From Deltaproteobacteria bacterium (lineage in GTDB: Bacteria; Desulfobacterota; Desulfobacteria; Desulfobacterales; Desulfatibacillaceae): a DNA stretch of 64,000 nt. Where the stretch lies: assembly GCA_016235345.1 (NCBI GenBank), contig JACRLG010000005.1, positions 1-64,000 on the forward strand, given 5' to 3'. Shown here in pieces: positions 28,069 to 37,602 of this stretch (position 1 is its first letter; each line of letters starts with the position of its first letter). The notes beneath the pieces are model-generated. The model made no database searches. It was not told the DNA's origin and saw only the letters and a list, made by a program, of their open reading frames with translations. The translations under genes and the position numbers were made by a program.

Positions 28069-28434
28069 ATGAGAAATTATCCGAGAGCCAAGCGGGTTGA
28101 AGCCCTGATTCATGAGGAGCTTTCCACCACGCTCTTGAAAAAGATTCAGGACCCCAGAATCGCCGGAGTGACGATAACCGGGGTCAAGGTGTCCGATGAT
28201 CTTGCAACCGCGCGCATCTACTTTTGCGTGTCGGACCGGCCTAACGCCAGAAAGGAGGCCCAGGAGGGCTTCAAGAAGGCGGGCGGCTTCATAAAGCGCG
28301 AACTTGCGGCGGTTTTAGGTCTTCGCTACATGCCGGGGCTTTTTTTCAACTACGACGAGTCCCTGGAATACGGGCGCAAGATTGACGAAGTGATACGCGG
28401 CATCGCACAGGAGAAACCCGAAAACGAGGTTTAA
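28069..28434 (+). CDS. rbfA: 30S ribosome-binding factor RbfA
   Basis: 121 residues, normal length. KH-like fold with the typical start (YPRAKRVEALIHEELSTTLLKKIQDPRIAGVTITGVKVSDDL), the strand ATARIYFCV, and FIKRELAAVLGLRYMPGLFFNYDESLEYGRKIDEVI. RbfA binds immature 30S subunits and assists 16S rRNA 5' end maturation. It starts 12 bp after the repeat and is followed by truB after 14 bp. Confidence 0.96.
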   Translation: MRNYPRAKRVEALIHEELSTTLLKKIQDPRIAGVTITGVKVSDDLATARIYFCVSDRPNARKEAQEGFKKAGGFIKRELAAVLGLRYMPGLFFNYDESLEYGRKIDEVIRGIAQEKPENEV

Positions 28435-28448
28435 CGCCTCGCTCGCTG

Positions 28449-29435
28449 ATGGACGGAATAATCGCAATAGACAAGCCTGTCGGAATGACCTCCGCCCAGG
28501 TGGTGGCCACGGTCAAACGGGCCACCAGGGCCGCCAAGGTTGGTCACACCGGCACCCTTGACCCCTTCGCCACCGGGGTTCTTGTGTGCTGCTTAAACCG
28601 CGCCACCAGGCTGGCGTCGTTTTTCCTGCACGGCGACAAGGGCTACGAAGGCGAGATGCTCTTAGGGGTTGAAACCGACACCCAGGACCCCACCGGACGG
28701 GTGATCCGACAGGTGGAGGACGTAAGCGTTTCAAACGCAGCAATAGAGGAGGCATTTTCCCGGTACAGGGGCGTCATCAGCCAGGAGCCGCCTGTGTATT
28801 CGGCCTTGAAACACGAGGGCGTACCCCTCTACAAGCTGGCCCGCGCAGGCACCCCGGTTCAGAAACCGGCGCGCACGGTCACGATTCACGAGCTTTCAGT
28901 AAAAAGGATCGACCTTCCCCGCGTTTCGTTCTTCACCCGGTGTTCCGGCGGAACCTACGTGAGGGCCCTGGTCTCAGACATAGGCCGCGACCTTGGGGTC
29001 GGCGCTCACCTCGCCCGCCTGAGGCGCACGGAAAACAGCGGCTTCACCTTAAACGATGCCATCAGCCTGGAGGAACTTTCCCGGCTGATCGCGGATGGCC
29101 AGCTACACACGCGGGTTACGGGCATGAATGCGGCCCTTCGTTTCATGCCACAGGTTCGGGCGGACGCGGCCCTCACGCAGGCCGTCATGACGGGCCGCAA
29201 ACTCACGCGCCAGGACCTGCCGGGCGAGGCCGGGGCGATGACCGGCAATATCAAGATCACGGATGAAGCGGGACGGCTTCTGGCCGTCATATCGGCCGAT
29301 CCGGAGGGAACTTTTTTCAGTTATTCATGCGTTCTTGTCGGACCCGACGCCGCCGCCGCCGACAGAAAGCGCCGTTTCAACCATTCGGAAACACGAAATC
29401 AAAAGGAGGCAAGGCAAAGTGGTTCTCACCCCTGA
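28449..29435 (+). CDS. truB: tRNA pseudouridine(55) synthase TruB
   Basis: 328 residues. Catalytic motif [14 protein letters not shown] with nucleophile Asp38, then motifs [39 protein letters not shown] and [21 protein letters not shown]-terminal PUA-like region follows. It converts uridine 55 of tRNA to pseudouridine. The last 30 residues are basic and their coding sequence overlaps the rpsO start by 17 bp. Confidence 0.96.
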   Translation: MDGIIAIDKPVGMTSAQVVATVKRATRAAKVGHTGTLDPFATGVLVCCLNRATRLASFFLHGDKGYEGEMLLGVETDTQDPTGRVIRQVEDVSVSNAAIEEAFSRYRGVISQEPPVYSALKHEGVPLYKLARAGTPVQKPARTVTIHELSVKRIDLPRVSFFTRCSGGTYVRALVSDIGRDLGVGAHLARLRRTENSGFTLNDAISLEELSRLIADGQLHTRVTGMNAALRFMPQVRADAALTQAVMTGRKLTRQDLPGEAGAMTGNIKITDEAGRLLAVISADPEGTFFSYSCVLVGPDAAAADRKRRFNHSETRNQKEARQSGSHP

Positions 29436-29688
29436 CGACAAGAAAAACACCATCGAAACGTACAAGCGCCATGACGGAGACACCGGCTCGCCGGAGGTTC
29501 AGGTCGCGCTTCTGACGGATCGAATCATCTATCTTACGGAGCACTTCAAGACCCACAAGAAGGATCATCACTCACGCCGTGGCCTTTTGAAGCTGGTCGG
29601 CCAGCGCCGCCGCCTGCTCAATTACTTGAAGAGCAAGGATGTGTTTCGCTACAGGACCATTATCGAATCACTGGGCATCCGCAAGTAA
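29419..29688 (+). CDS. rpsO: 30S ribosomal protein S15
   Basis: 89 residues from a GTG start at 29419 (protein begins with VVLTPDDKK), preceded by AGGAGG at 29404-29409. This gives exactly the standard S15 length, while longer in-frame starts inside truB do not fit the family. S15 signatures are present: [38 protein letters not shown] and [12 protein letters not shown]. It binds 16S rRNA early in assembly. As in many bacteria the order truB-rpsO-pnp is kept, although two repeat elements now separate rpsO from pnp. Confidence 0.96.
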   Translation: MVLTPDDKKNTIETYKRHDGDTGSPEVQVALLTDRIIYLTEHFKTHKKDHHSRRGLLKLVGQRRRLLNYLKSKDVFRYRTIIESLGIRK

Positions 29689-29691
29689 CAT

Positions 29692-29814
29692 CAGGCAGCC
29701 TGAAAACGTGATCTGCTGTGTTGCGCTTCAAAAAGAATTCGGTCACGTACAAAAGCGTACGCTCCCTCATTCTTTTTTCGCGCGCCTTGCAGCTCATCGT
29801 TTTCAGGCTGCCTG
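29692..29814. repeat. Interspersed ~120-bp palindromic repeat, best-preserved ends
   Basis: Perfect terminal inverted repeats: CAGGCAGCCTGAAAACG at the left and CGTTTTCAGGCTGCCTG at the right. The interior has the family pattern (GATCTGCTGTGTTGCGCTTC, AATTCGGTCACGTAC, centre AAAAGC, GTACGCTCCCTCATTC, CGCGCCTTGCAGCTCAT). It lies 4 bp after the rpsO stop and might serve as its terminator. Confidence 0.88.
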
Positions 29815-30023
29815 CCGTATCGCGTCTTGTTAGGGATTTTTAAAGCCCTCTGGAGAAGAAGACGATGCAGGGTCTTGCTTCACCGGTTTTCGTGCACGGC
29901 GCAAACAACTCTTCCTGTCATGGACCGGGTGTTTTGGACGGGGCCATGACAGGCCAATGAGTATCCTGAAAAAAGCCTCCTTGTGTCAGACCATGATACA
30001 ATATATTATGGTCGAGGTATTTC

Positions 30024-30196
30024 ATTAGGGGCTGTTTCCAAAAAAAAATTTGTGGCACCGAGGCAAGCGAATTCGCCCCGACGACAAGGCGCGTGACTGA
30101 GGAATACTTAACGTATTCCACAAGGAGCGTTGGCAAAGTCGGCGGGGATAAAGGCGCTACCGTTTGCAAAAATTTTTTTTGGAAACAGCCCCTAAT
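30024..30196. mobile_element. MITE-like element with ~27-bp terminal inverted repeats
   Basis: The left end ATTAGGGGCTGTTTCCAAAA and the right end are inverted copies, followed on both sides by A/T tracts, for 173 bp in total. The interior has a second palindrome (GGAATACTTAACGTATTCC) and no ORF. The interior (CGAGGCAAG... CGACAAGGCGCG...) is built like the other repeat family but differs in sequence. The rest of the 754-bp rpsO-pnp gap shows nothing I can name beyond the repeat at 29692. Confidence 0.65.
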
Positions 30197-30442
30197 ACAC
30201 AATCAAGGTGTTGAGAAAACCTTGTGAGGCTTTTTACGGACTCATCAAATCTGATGTCTGTGTAAATGCCCCTGCCGGAGCGTGCGAGTCCGCTCCTTTA
30301 GGCGGGATTTAACGTCATAGGTGTCATGCCATCAATCTTTTCCCGCTAACGGCTCGGTTTTTTACACACACATCGTGATGAAGCCCGCCAAAGCAGAACA
30401 TCGAGTCTTCACGCTTTTTACGGCATCATCCAGGAGAAATTC

Positions 30443-32578
30443 ATGCAAGTCACATTAGAGGCCCAGGTTGGAGGCAAGACCCTTTCCATCCAGACGGGCA
30501 AAATCGCCAGGCAGGCCAACGGCAGCGTCGTGGTGACCTACGGCGAAACCATGGTCCTGGTCACTGCGGTGGCCTCGAACGAGGACCGCCCCGGCGACTT
30601 TTTCCCCCTTACGGTGGAATACCAGGAAAAGGTCTACGCGGCAGGACGCATTCCCGGCAACTACTTCAGGCGCGAAGTAGGCCGCCCATCCGAAAAGGAA
30701 ACCCTGACCGCAAGGCAGGTGGACCGCCCCATCCGCCCCCTTTTCCCCAAGGGCTACATGCAGGAGGTCCAGGTGATCGCCACGGTCCTTTCCATGGACC
30801 AGGAAAACGACCCGGACACCCTGGCCCTGGTGGGCGCTTCGGCGGCCCTGTGCATTTCCGACATCCCCTTCAACGGCCCGGTGGCCAGCGTCCGGGTGGG
30901 CAGAATAGACGGCCAGCTCATAATAAACCCCACCCTTGCCCAGATTCCCGAATGCGACTTGAACATCACCGTGGCCGGAAGCAAGGACGGGATAGTGATG
31001 GTCGAAGGCGGCGGAAAGTTCCTTTCCGAAGCCGAGGTCACCGACGCCGTCTACTTCGGCCAGGAGGCCATCCAGGCCATTATCGGCATACAGCTTGACC
31101 TTATAAAGACAGTGGGAGTCGCCAAAAGGCAGTTCAATCCGCCTGCCAAGGACGAGGAACTTTGGAACAAGGTCAAGGAAATGGCCGCTGGCAGGCTTCG
31201 CGCCGCCTGCGACATACCGGATAAGCTCGTCCGGGCCGACACCATCCGCGCCTTAGGCAAGGAAGTAATGGCCTCCCTGGGCGAGGATTACGCGAGCCGG
31301 GGCAAGGAAGTAAGCGAGATCATGCACGATCTGTTGCGAGAAGTGGTGCGCAACATGGTTCTGAACGATGGTTTGCGCATCGCCGGGCGCGGCATGGAAG
31401 AGGTCCGGGCCATCACCGCCGAAGTCGGCGTTCTGCCCCGCACCCACGGTTCCGCCCTTTTCACTCGCGGCGAAACCCAGGCCCTGGGCGTTCTCACCTT
31501 AGGCTCCGCAGGCGACGAGCAGAGGGTCGAGACCCTCTCCGGCGACGAAAGCCGCCCCTTTATGCTGCACTACAATTTCCCGCCCTACTCGGTGCGGGAG
31601 GTCAAGCGCTTGGGCGGCCCCAGCCGCAGGGAACTCGGCCACGGCGGCCTTTCCACCAGGGCCATCAGGGAAGTGCTGCCCGAAAAAGAGGTCTTCGATT
31701 ACACCATCAGAATCGTCAGTGAAATACTTGAGTCCAACGGTTCATCCTCCATGGCCACCGTGTGCGCGGCCTCCCTTGCGCTCATGGACGGCGGCGTTCC
31801 CATAAAGAGCCCGGTCGCAGGAATAGCAATGGGGCTCATGCAGGAAGGCGCCAAGGTGGCGGTGCTTTCGGACATCCTGGGAGACGAGGACCACCACGGC
31901 GACATGGACTTCAAGGTGGCCGGAACCCGGGACGGCATCACCTCGGTTCAGATGGACATCAAGATCGAAAGCCTCTCCCGCGCGGTCCTGGAAAAGGCCC
32001 TTGAGCAGGCCCGCCAGGGACGCCTGCACATCCTTTCCAAGATGAACGAGGCCATAAGCGGCACCCGGGCCGAGCTTTCCGTGCACGCGCCCAGGGTCTT
32101 CACCATCAAAATTCACCCGGACAAGATCCGCGAAGTGATAGGCCCCGGAGGCAAGGTCATCCGCGCCATCCAGGCCGAGACCGGCACCAAGGTGGATATC
32201 GAGGACACCGGGCTTGTGAAGGTGGCCGCAGTAATCGCCGCAGACGGCGAGCGCGCGGTTCGCATGATAAAGGCCATCACCGCAGAGCCCGAAGTTGGCG
32301 AAATCTACGAGGGCACTGTGACGCGCACCACGGATTTCGGGGCCTTTGTCCAGATCATCGGCAACACCGAGGGCCTGTGCCACATAAGCCAGCTTGACAC
32401 CCAGCACGTCAAGAAAACCACCGACGTGGTCAAGGAAGGCGACAAGATCAGGGTCAAGGTTCTGGAACTCACCAAGGACGGCAAGATCCGCTTGAGCCGC
32501 CGGGCGCTTTTGGAAGAAGCTGATGGAAAAGGCAATCCGAAAAACGAGACTCCCCAACGGAATCCGAATCCTAACTAA
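30443..32578 (+). CDS. pnp: Polyribonucleotide nucleotidyltransferase (PNPase)
   Basis: 711 residues, normal length. Two RNase PH-like domains with an intervening helical domain, including the FFRR-type loop [17 protein letters not shown] and the active-site region [23 protein letters not shown] domain ([21 protein letters not shown], about 555-610) and an S1 domain ([20 protein letters not shown], about 620-690) follow. It degrades RNA 3' to 5' by phosphorolysis. The ATG follows CAGGAGAAATTC. Its last 56 bp overlap the next gene. Confidence 0.98.
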   Translation: MQVTLEAQVGGKTLSIQTGKIARQANGSVVVTYGETMVLVTAVASNEDRPGDFFPLTVEYQEKVYAAGRIPGNYFRREVGRPSEKETLTARQVDRPIRPLFPKGYMQEVQVIATVLSMDQENDPDTLALVGASAALCISDIPFNGPVASVRVGRIDGQLIINPTLAQIPECDLNITVAGSKDGIVMVEGGGKFLSEAEVTDAVYFGQEAIQAIIGIQLDLIKTVGVAKRQFNPPAKDEELWNKVKEMAAGRLRAACDIPDKLVRADTIRALGKEVMASLGEDYASRGKEVSEIMHDLLREVVRNMVLNDGLRIAGRGMEEVRAITAEVGVLPRTHGSALFTRGETQALGVLTLGSAGDEQRVETLSGDESRPFMLHYNFPPYSVREVKRLGGPSRRELGHGGLSTRAIREVLPEKEVFDYTIRIVSEILESNGSSSMATVCAASLALMDGGVPIKSPVAGIAMGLMQEGAKVAVLSDILGDEDHHGDMDFKVAGTRDGITSVQMDIKIESLSRAVLEKALEQARQGRLHILSKMNEAISGTRAELSVHAPRVFTIKIHPDKIREVIGPGGKVIRAIQAETGTKVDIEDTGLVKVAAVIAADGERAVRMIKAITAEPEVGEIYEGTVTRTTDFGAFVQIIGNTEGLCHISQLDTQHVKKTTDVVKEGDKIRVKVLELTKDGKIRLSRRALLEEADGKGNPKNETPQRNPNPN

Positions 32579-33788
32579 AAAAATGCCCCACGTGCGCTCC
32601 GTCTCGGCAGGAGTTTGGGTCGAGGCGGGCGCGCGGGACGAATCCGAGTCGAACGCAGGCGCAGGTCATTTCATCGAGCACATGGTCTTCAAGGGGACGC
32701 CCACGCGCTCCGCCTACGACATCGCCGTTGAAACCGACGCCCTTGGCGGCCACACCAACGCCTTCACCGGCATGGAGCACACCTGCTACCACGGCAAGGT
32801 GCTGGACTCCCTGTCCGGCAGGCTGATGGGGATTCTCTCGGACATTTTTTTGAATTCCGTGTTCGACCCCGTTGAGCTGGACCGGGAGCGGGACGTGATA
32901 CTCCAGGAAATCCACATGCTGGAGGACACCCCCGAAGACTATCTTCAGCTCATGATGGGAAGGGCCTTTTACGGGAAGCACCCCCTGGGCCGCTCCATCC
33001 TGGGGACGGAAGACAGCCTCGCGCGGCTGGACCGGGACTCCCTGAAAAAACATCTTTCCGACTGGTACTTTCCAGACAACATCATCATCGCCGCCGCAGG
33101 AAACCTTGACCACGACGCCTTCCTGGAAGCGGCCATGCCCGGTTTCGCGGCCATCGAGCCGGGAGAAGCGCCCGCCCGGCGCTCGCCGCCCCAGCCCCTC
33201 GCGGGCACCGACATAAGGGAAAAGGACCTGGAGCAGGTCCATCTCTGCCTGGCCACCCCGGCCCTTTCCTCCACCGACGAGCGCCGCCACGCCCTTTACA
33301 TCTTGAATACCCTTCTGGGCGGCAACATGAGCTCGCGCCTGTTCCAGGAGATACGCGAACGCCGGGGGCTTGCCTACTCGGTCTATTCGTGGGTGTCGCC
33401 CTGCGCGGATTCGGGAATGCTTGCGATCTACGCAGGGGTGAACCCGGACGACGTGGAGGAAACCCTGTCGCTCGTAAGGGACGGCATGAGGGCCTTTGTG
33501 GAAAAGCCCGTTTCCGAAAAAGAGCTTTCCCAGGCCAGGGACTACATCATGGCCGGCGTTTTCCTCTCATCCGAGAGTACGGACAGCCAGATGATCCGCC
33601 TGATCCAGAACGAGGTCCACTTCGGCCGCCACGTCCCTTTAATGGAAATCGCCGAAATGATATCCAAGGTGACCGCCGAAGACGTGCTCGAACTGGCGGC
33701 CCAGATTCTGGACCCGGAAAGGGCGGCCCTGGCCATCCTTGGGCCGGTGGACCCGGCCTGCGACTACGCGGGGGTCCTGCACGCATGA
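32523..33788 (+). CDS. M16 family zinc peptidase (processing-protease/PqqL-like)
   Basis: 421 residues. Inverted zinc motif HFIEH with His49, Glu52 and His53, and the downstream helix [17 protein letters not shown] supplying the third ligand Glu. The C-terminal half has the M16 [25 protein letters not shown] pattern that closes the clamshell. No signal peptide, so cytoplasmic. It starts inside the end of pnp (GGAAGAAGCTGATG context) and ends with ATGA overlapping dut, so pnp, this gene and dut are coupled, an arrangement common across bacteria. Substrate unknown. Confidence 0.93.
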   Translation: MEKAIRKTRLPNGIRILTKKMPHVRSVSAGVWVEAGARDESESNAGAGHFIEHMVFKGTPTRSAYDIAVETDALGGHTNAFTGMEHTCYHGKVLDSLSGRLMGILSDIFLNSVFDPVELDRERDVILQEIHMLEDTPEDYLQLMMGRAFYGKHPLGRSILGTEDSLARLDRDSLKKHLSDWYFPDNIIIAAAGNLDHDAFLEAAMPGFAAIEPGEAPARRSPPQPLAGTDIREKDLEQVHLCLATPALSSTDERRHALYILNTLLGGNMSSRLFQEIRERRGLAYSVYSWVSPCADSGMLAIYAGVNPDDVEETLSLVRDGMRAFVEKPVSEKELSQARDYIMAGVFLSSESTDSQMIRLIQNEVHFGRHVPLMEIAEMISKVTAEDVLELAAQILDPERAALAILGPVDPACDYAGVLHA

Positions 33789-34243
33789 ACGCGCCCGTCA
33801 TACCGATTCTTAGGCTGCGCCCGGAAAGCGATTCAGACATTCCCCTTCCCCGCCGTATGACCGAAGGGGCTTCCGGTATGGACGCGGCTGCTGCGGTGGC
33901 AGGAGATATCACCATCCAACCCGGCGAAATCTCCATGATCCCCACGGGCTTCGCCATGGCCGTGCCGCTTGGCTTCGAGGTCCAGGTACGCCCCAGAAGC
34001 GGCCTTGCGGCCAGGCACGGCGTGACCGTGGTGAACGCGCCCGGCACCGTGGATTCCGACTACCGGGGCGAGGTGATGATAGCCCTCATAAACCTTTCCC
34101 GCACCCCCCATGTCATCCGCCGGGGAGACCGGGTGGCCCAGCTTGTGGTTGGCCGGGTGATCGCCGCCGAATTCTCCGAAACAGACTCTCTGGACTCCAC
34201 GGACCGCATGGACGGAGGCTTCGGCCACACCGGGAGAAAGTGA
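33785..34243 (+). CDS. dut: Deoxyuridine 5'-triphosphate nucleotidohydrolase
   Basis: 152 residues from the ATG that overlaps the M16 stop (ATGA); the same frame is open further upstream but that part is out-of-frame M16 sequence. The five trimeric dUTPase motifs are present: GASGMDAAA, RPRSGLAARHGV, NAPGTVDSDYRGEV, RGDRVAQLVV and the C-terminal DRMDGGFGHTG arm. It hydrolyses dUTP to dUMP, keeping uracil out of DNA and feeding thymidylate synthesis. Confidence 0.97.
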   Translation: MNAPVIPILRLRPESDSDIPLPRRMTEGASGMDAAAAVAGDITIQPGEISMIPTGFAMAVPLGFEVQVRPRSGLAARHGVTVVNAPGTVDSDYRGEVMIALINLSRTPHVIRRGDRVAQLVVGRVIAAEFSETDSLDSTDRMDGGFGHTGRK

Positions 34244-34292
34244 GCGATGGGCAGTCGGCAGTAAAACAGATTCTGCATCATGGGAAACATCC

Positions 34293-34640
34293 TTGAAAAC
34301 CCCGGTAAAAAACATATTCGCCGAAGTCCCGGAAAACCTCCCGGATGAATTCGTCGAGTCTCTTCTGCTTCGAGCGGGGTTTAAGCTCGAACGCATAGTC
34401 TCGAAGGGCCACGCCTCCCCGCCCGGTTTCTGGTATGACCAGGACAATGACGAGTGGGTGATGCTGGTTTCGGGAAACGCGGAAATTTTGTTTGAAGGCG
34501 AGGATGAGCCGCGAACCATGTCGTCCGGCGACTGGGTCCTGATACCCGCCCATCGCCGCCACAGGGTTTTATGGACAGACCCCGAAAACGACACGGTATG
34601 GCTGGCCCTCCATTTTGACAACAAGGGCGGCGGAAAATGA
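34293..34640 (+). CDS. Small cupin-domain protein
   Basis: 115 residues from a probable TTG start, since no in-frame ATG exists before the conserved part. Single cupin barrel: WYDQDNDEWVMLVSGNAEILFEGE and MSSGDWVLIPAHRRHRVLWTD, the usual two cupin motifs with possible metal ligands Glu in the first and His in the second. The N-terminal ENLPDEFVESLLLRAGFKLERIVSKGHASP pattern is typical of a group of small cupins of unknown activity. The stop overlaps the next gene by ATGA. Confidence 0.85.
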   Translation: MKTPVKNIFAEVPENLPDEFVESLLLRAGFKLERIVSKGHASPPGFWYDQDNDEWVMLVSGNAEILFEGEDEPRTMSSGDWVLIPAHRRHRVLWTDPENDTVWLALHFDNKGGGK

Positions 34641-34909
34641 GGGACCTCTTAAAAATCGCCTTCACGGTTCTCGGACTTACCGCCATTGTCATGGCCTTCA
34701 TGTGGAACCATATTCTGCTGGCGCTTTTGGACCAGCACCTTTCTTCCCCGCCGTCTCCGGCGAACGCTTCGGCCATGCAGGAATTCGCGGCATGGATGTT
34801 TCAGGGTACATGGCGCATGATAGGGGCGCGGGCGGCCCTTTTCGCCATATCCGTCGGGTGCTTTTTTCTCGCCCATCTTATCGGTGACAGTTCGGATCAG
34901 GAATCCTGA
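34637..34909 (+). CDS. Small two-helix membrane protein
   Basis: 90 residues with membrane helices at about 7-30 and 66-82 and a loop of about 35 residues containing FAAWMFQGTWRMIGARAAL. It is paralogous in layout to the next gene product (Trp, then G-x-x-RM-x-G before the second helix). Translationally coupled to the cupin gene (ATGA). Function unknown. Confidence 0.7.
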   Translation: MRDLLKIAFTVLGLTAIVMAFMWNHILLALLDQHLSSPPSPANASAMQEFAAWMFQGTWRMIGARAALFAISVGCFFLAHLIGDSSDQES

Positions 34910-34955
34910 CTTCGGGTGGGGGCTCATCGCTGTTCAAGGAAATATTGAAACATAC

Positions 34956-35216
34956 ATGAGAACCCTGTTCGCCCTTTTAGGTGTGGCTTTTTTTTCAGCA
35001 GGCCTTCTCTGGCCTTTTCTGATCCGTGACTTCATTTATTTCACGCTTCTGCCCGAACCCCTCCATTATTCCTCGGACCTTGAAAGAATCCTTCGCGCGG
35101 CGGCTTTCTGGGTCGTGGATGGAAAAGGCCGAATGCTCGGCATCCAGTTTTCCCTTGGGATCATGTCCTTTATCTGCTTTTACATGGCGAACTTCCTCGA
35201 AGACGACGACGAGTGA
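34956..35216 (+). CDS. Small two-helix membrane protein, paralogue of the preceding one
   Basis: 86 residues from ATG at 34956 (MRTLFALLG), preceded by CAAGGAAA; a longer frame starting within the upstream gene is less likely. Helices at about 4-26 and 62-80, and a loop whose end FWVVDGKGRMLGIQFSLG mirrors the WMFQGTWRMIGARAALF segment of the neighbour. It ends in an acidic tail EDDDE. Two tandem diverged copies suggest a heteromeric membrane component; this is inference. Confidence 0.65.
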   Translation: MRTLFALLGVAFFSAGLLWPFLIRDFIYFTLLPEPLHYSSDLERILRAAAFWVVDGKGRMLGIQFSLGIMSFICFYMANFLEDDDE

Positions 35217-35347
35217 CTCTGGCGCAAGCCCCCCAAGCCTTCAAGAAGTCTTGACATCCAGTGGGTTCTACTGCATATTGAGGTTTCGAAACCGTAAAAT
35301 ACATCTTGTAGGCGTTCAGCCCAATCCCGATTTTTCAATTTCATCAG

Positions 35348-36196
35348 GTGCATGAAAAAGTGAAAAAACGCCCGTCTTCGCCCGATTGTCCCACGGATGT
35401 CGAACCCCAGGCCCCTCCAGCCGCGCTTTCGGTATGCGTGCTGGCTTCGGGAAGCAGGGGAAACGCCATCTGGATTTCAGATGGGGCCACCAGCGTTCTT
35501 TTCGACGCGGGGCTTTCGGGAAAGGAGATCGAGGCCAGAATGGCGGCGCGGGGCCTTTGCCCCCAAAGCCTCACGGCCCTGGTGCTCTCCCACGAGCACA
35601 CAGACCATCAGCAGGCGGTGGGGGTGCTTTCAAGGCGCTTTGGCATAAGGGTCCTTGCCACGGAAAAGACCTTCAGGGCCGCGTCTGCGGTGGTGAAAAA
35701 ACCGGCGGGCCTTTCACATTTTTCGCCCGGAAAGACCTTCGAGATAGGCTCTCTTTCCGTCTGCCCGTTTTCCACCAGCCACGATGCAGCCGACCCCACG
35801 GGCTTCACCATAACCGGGGCAGGGGTTAAAATCGGTCTCGCCACGGACCTGGGCGTGGCCACCAACCTCGTTGCCCATCATCTTTCGGGCTGCCGGGCGC
35901 TTTTATTGGAATCCAACCACGACCCGCAAATGCTTCAGGACGGCCCCTACCCCTGGCACCTGAAGCAGCGCGTAAAGGGCCGCACCGGGCACCTTTCCAA
36001 CCAGGATTCCCGCGACCTTCTTGGCCGCGTACTTTGCCCCGCCACCAGCCACGTGGTGCTCTGCCACTTGTCCGAGACCAACAACACCCCGGAAACCGCC
36101 CTTTCCGCCGTGGCCCCGGCCCTTTCGGGGCATAAGGCCCACCTTTCCGCCGCCAGCCAGGACCGTCCCGGTCCGTTGATAATGCTATATCAGTGA
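35348..36196 (+). CDS. MBL-fold metallo-hydrolase (YycJ-like)
   Basis: 282 residues from a GTG start after ATCAG; the N-terminal 25 residues are Pro-rich and may not be translated if a later start is used. Metallo-beta-lactamase fold: ASGSRGNAIWISDG strand, zinc motif LSHEHTDHQQA, FSTSHDAADPTGFTI with a downstream His, ATDLGVATNLV with a metal-bridging Asp, and LLLESNHDPQML. This set is typical of YycJ/WalJ-type cytoplasmic phosphodiesterase-like MBL proteins whose true substrates are unclear. A 100-bp gap precedes hisB. Confidence 0.9.
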   Translation: MHEKVKKRPSSPDCPTDVEPQAPPAALSVCVLASGSRGNAIWISDGATSVLFDAGLSGKEIEARMAARGLCPQSLTALVLSHEHTDHQQAVGVLSRRFGIRVLATEKTFRAASAVVKKPAGLSHFSPGKTFEIGSLSVCPFSTSHDAADPTGFTITGAGVKIGLATDLGVATNLVAHHLSGCRALLLESNHDPQMLQDGPYPWHLKQRVKGRTGHLSNQDSRDLLGRVLCPATSHVVLCHLSETNNTPETALSAVAPALSGHKAHLSAASQDRPGPLIMLYQ

Positions 36197-36300
36197 ACCC
36201 GCCGCTTTTTTTCCCGGCTTCGTCCCGCCGGTTGCCTTTCCCGCCACTTTGGTGTAATCAGAAGATGTGACCCGTTCCCGAACCCAAGGATTGGACCATC

Positions 36301-36900
36301 ATGGATACTTCTGCGCCCGGATTCATAGAGCTTGAGCGAAAGACCCGCGAAACCAGCGTGAAGGCCGCCCTAAGCCTTTACGGTGAGGGCAGGGCCGAGG
36401 TGGAGACCAGCATAGGATTTCTCGATCACATGCTGACCCTTTTCGCGGTTCACGGACGGTTCGACCTTGCCGTCACCGCCACGGGCGACACCGGAGTGGA
36501 CTATCACCACACCGTGGAGGACGTGGGCATAGTTTTGGGCGACATCCTTTCCCGGTTCCTGGACAAGGGCGAGAACCTTGCCCGCTACGGCGAGGCGAAA
36601 GTCCCCATGGACGAGGCCCTGGCCGAGGCTGTGGTGGACCTTAGCCGCCGTCCCTTCCTGGTCTTCGACGCAGCCTTCGGAAGCCCGCTGATAGGCGGCT
36701 TCGACACCCAGCTTTTCGAGGAGTTCTTCCGGGCCCTGGCGCACAGGGCGGGGATCACCCTCCACCTTAGGGTGCTTTACGGAAAAAACGACCATCACAG
36801 GATAGAGGCCGTGTTCAAGGCCTTTGGCCGGGCTCTGGCGAAAGCCTTCACAAGGGACGAACGGGTGCGTGGGGTTCTCTCCAGCAAAGGAGTCCTGTAA
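36301..36900 (+). CDS. hisB: Imidazoleglycerol-phosphate dehydratase
   Basis: 199 residues, the monofunctional form without the phosphatase domain. Metal-binding His/Glu motifs in two repeats: GFLDHMLTLFAVHGRFDL and HHTVEDVGIVLG in the first half, HRAGITLHLRVLYGKNDHHRIEAVFKAFGRAL in the second. It catalyses the sixth step of histidine synthesis. Only hisB and hisA of the pathway lie here, with a lipoprotein gene between them that starts one base after the hisB stop. Confidence 0.96.
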   Translation: MDTSAPGFIELERKTRETSVKAALSLYGEGRAEVETSIGFLDHMLTLFAVHGRFDLAVTATGDTGVDYHHTVEDVGIVLGDILSRFLDKGENLARYGEAKVPMDEALAEAVVDLSRRPFLVFDAAFGSPLIGGFDTQLFEEFFRALAHRAGITLHLRVLYGKNDHHRIEAVFKAFGRALAKAFTRDERVRGVLSSKGVL

Positions 36901-36901
36901 A

Positions 36902-37591
36902 ATGACGCGAGCCGAAAAATACCCCGCAATCGCGGTGTTCATGGCCTTTCTTGCGCTCCTGGCTGCCTCCTGCGCCACGCCTGCCGCAACGCCGCCAAGG
37001 ACGCTCCCCGGAATGAACACCGTTCTGGTGACACCCTTTGTCGACATGTCCGCCCTGCACGGGCCGGGCCAGACCGTGCGCTCCCCCGTAACGGGCGGTG
37101 TTTTCACCACCGGCCCCGTGGCCGAGGGCGTTTCGGATGAACTATCCCGGACCCTCATTGCCCAAGTGGCCGCTCTTGGCTACACGGTGAGCGCCTCCGA
37201 CGACGCCGAGGGTGCCCGGTCCCTGGCCGTGGCTTCCAAAAAGAGCATGTCCGAGCGGGACCTCGCCCTTGAAATGGGCCGCAAGTCCGGAGCTGACGGC
37301 GTGATCATCGGTTGTGTCTATCGCCTGGAGGAGCGGGTGGGGGCCAATTATTCGGCGGAAAAGGCTGCGTCCGCCGCCTTCGACGCGGCGCTCATACGTG
37401 TGGCGGACGGCGCGGTGCTGTGGAGCGCCCGGTTCGACGAGGCCCAGAAGCCCCTTTCGGACAACCTTCTGGACATGTCCTCCTTTCTGAAGCGTCGCGG
37501 AACCTGGGTCACGGTTTCGGACTTCGCCAAAGACGCGCTCACGAAAAAACTCGAAGGCTTTCCCAGGCCTATTGGCCCGGCAAAACAGTAA
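36902..37591 (+). CDS. CsgG/GNA1162-like outer-membrane lipoprotein
   Basis: 229 residues from ATG right after the hisB stop; an earlier in-frame start inside hisB is rejected. Lipoprotein signal with LAASC, Cys24. The mature part has the alternating pattern of CsgG/GNA1162-type lipoproteins: NTVLVTPFVDMS, a helix with LSRTLIAQVAALGYTVS, KSGADGVIIGCVYRLEERVGANYSAEKAASAAFDAALIRVADG, and a C-terminal helical tail. Such proteins act at the outer membrane, often forming oligomers. The precise family and role are uncertain. The position between hisB and hisA is unexpected. Confidence 0.75.
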   Translation: MTRAEKYPAIAVFMAFLALLAASCATPAATPPRTLPGMNTVLVTPFVDMSALHGPGQTVRSPVTGGVFTTGPVAEGVSDELSRTLIAQVAALGYTVSASDDAEGARSLAVASKKSMSERDLALEMGRKSGADGVIIGCVYRLEERVGANYSAEKAASAAFDAALIRVADGAVLWSARFDEAQKPLSDNLLDMSSFLKRRGTWVTVSDFAKDALTKKLEGFPRPIGPAKQ

Positions 37592-37602
37592 ACGGCAGGC
37601 AG

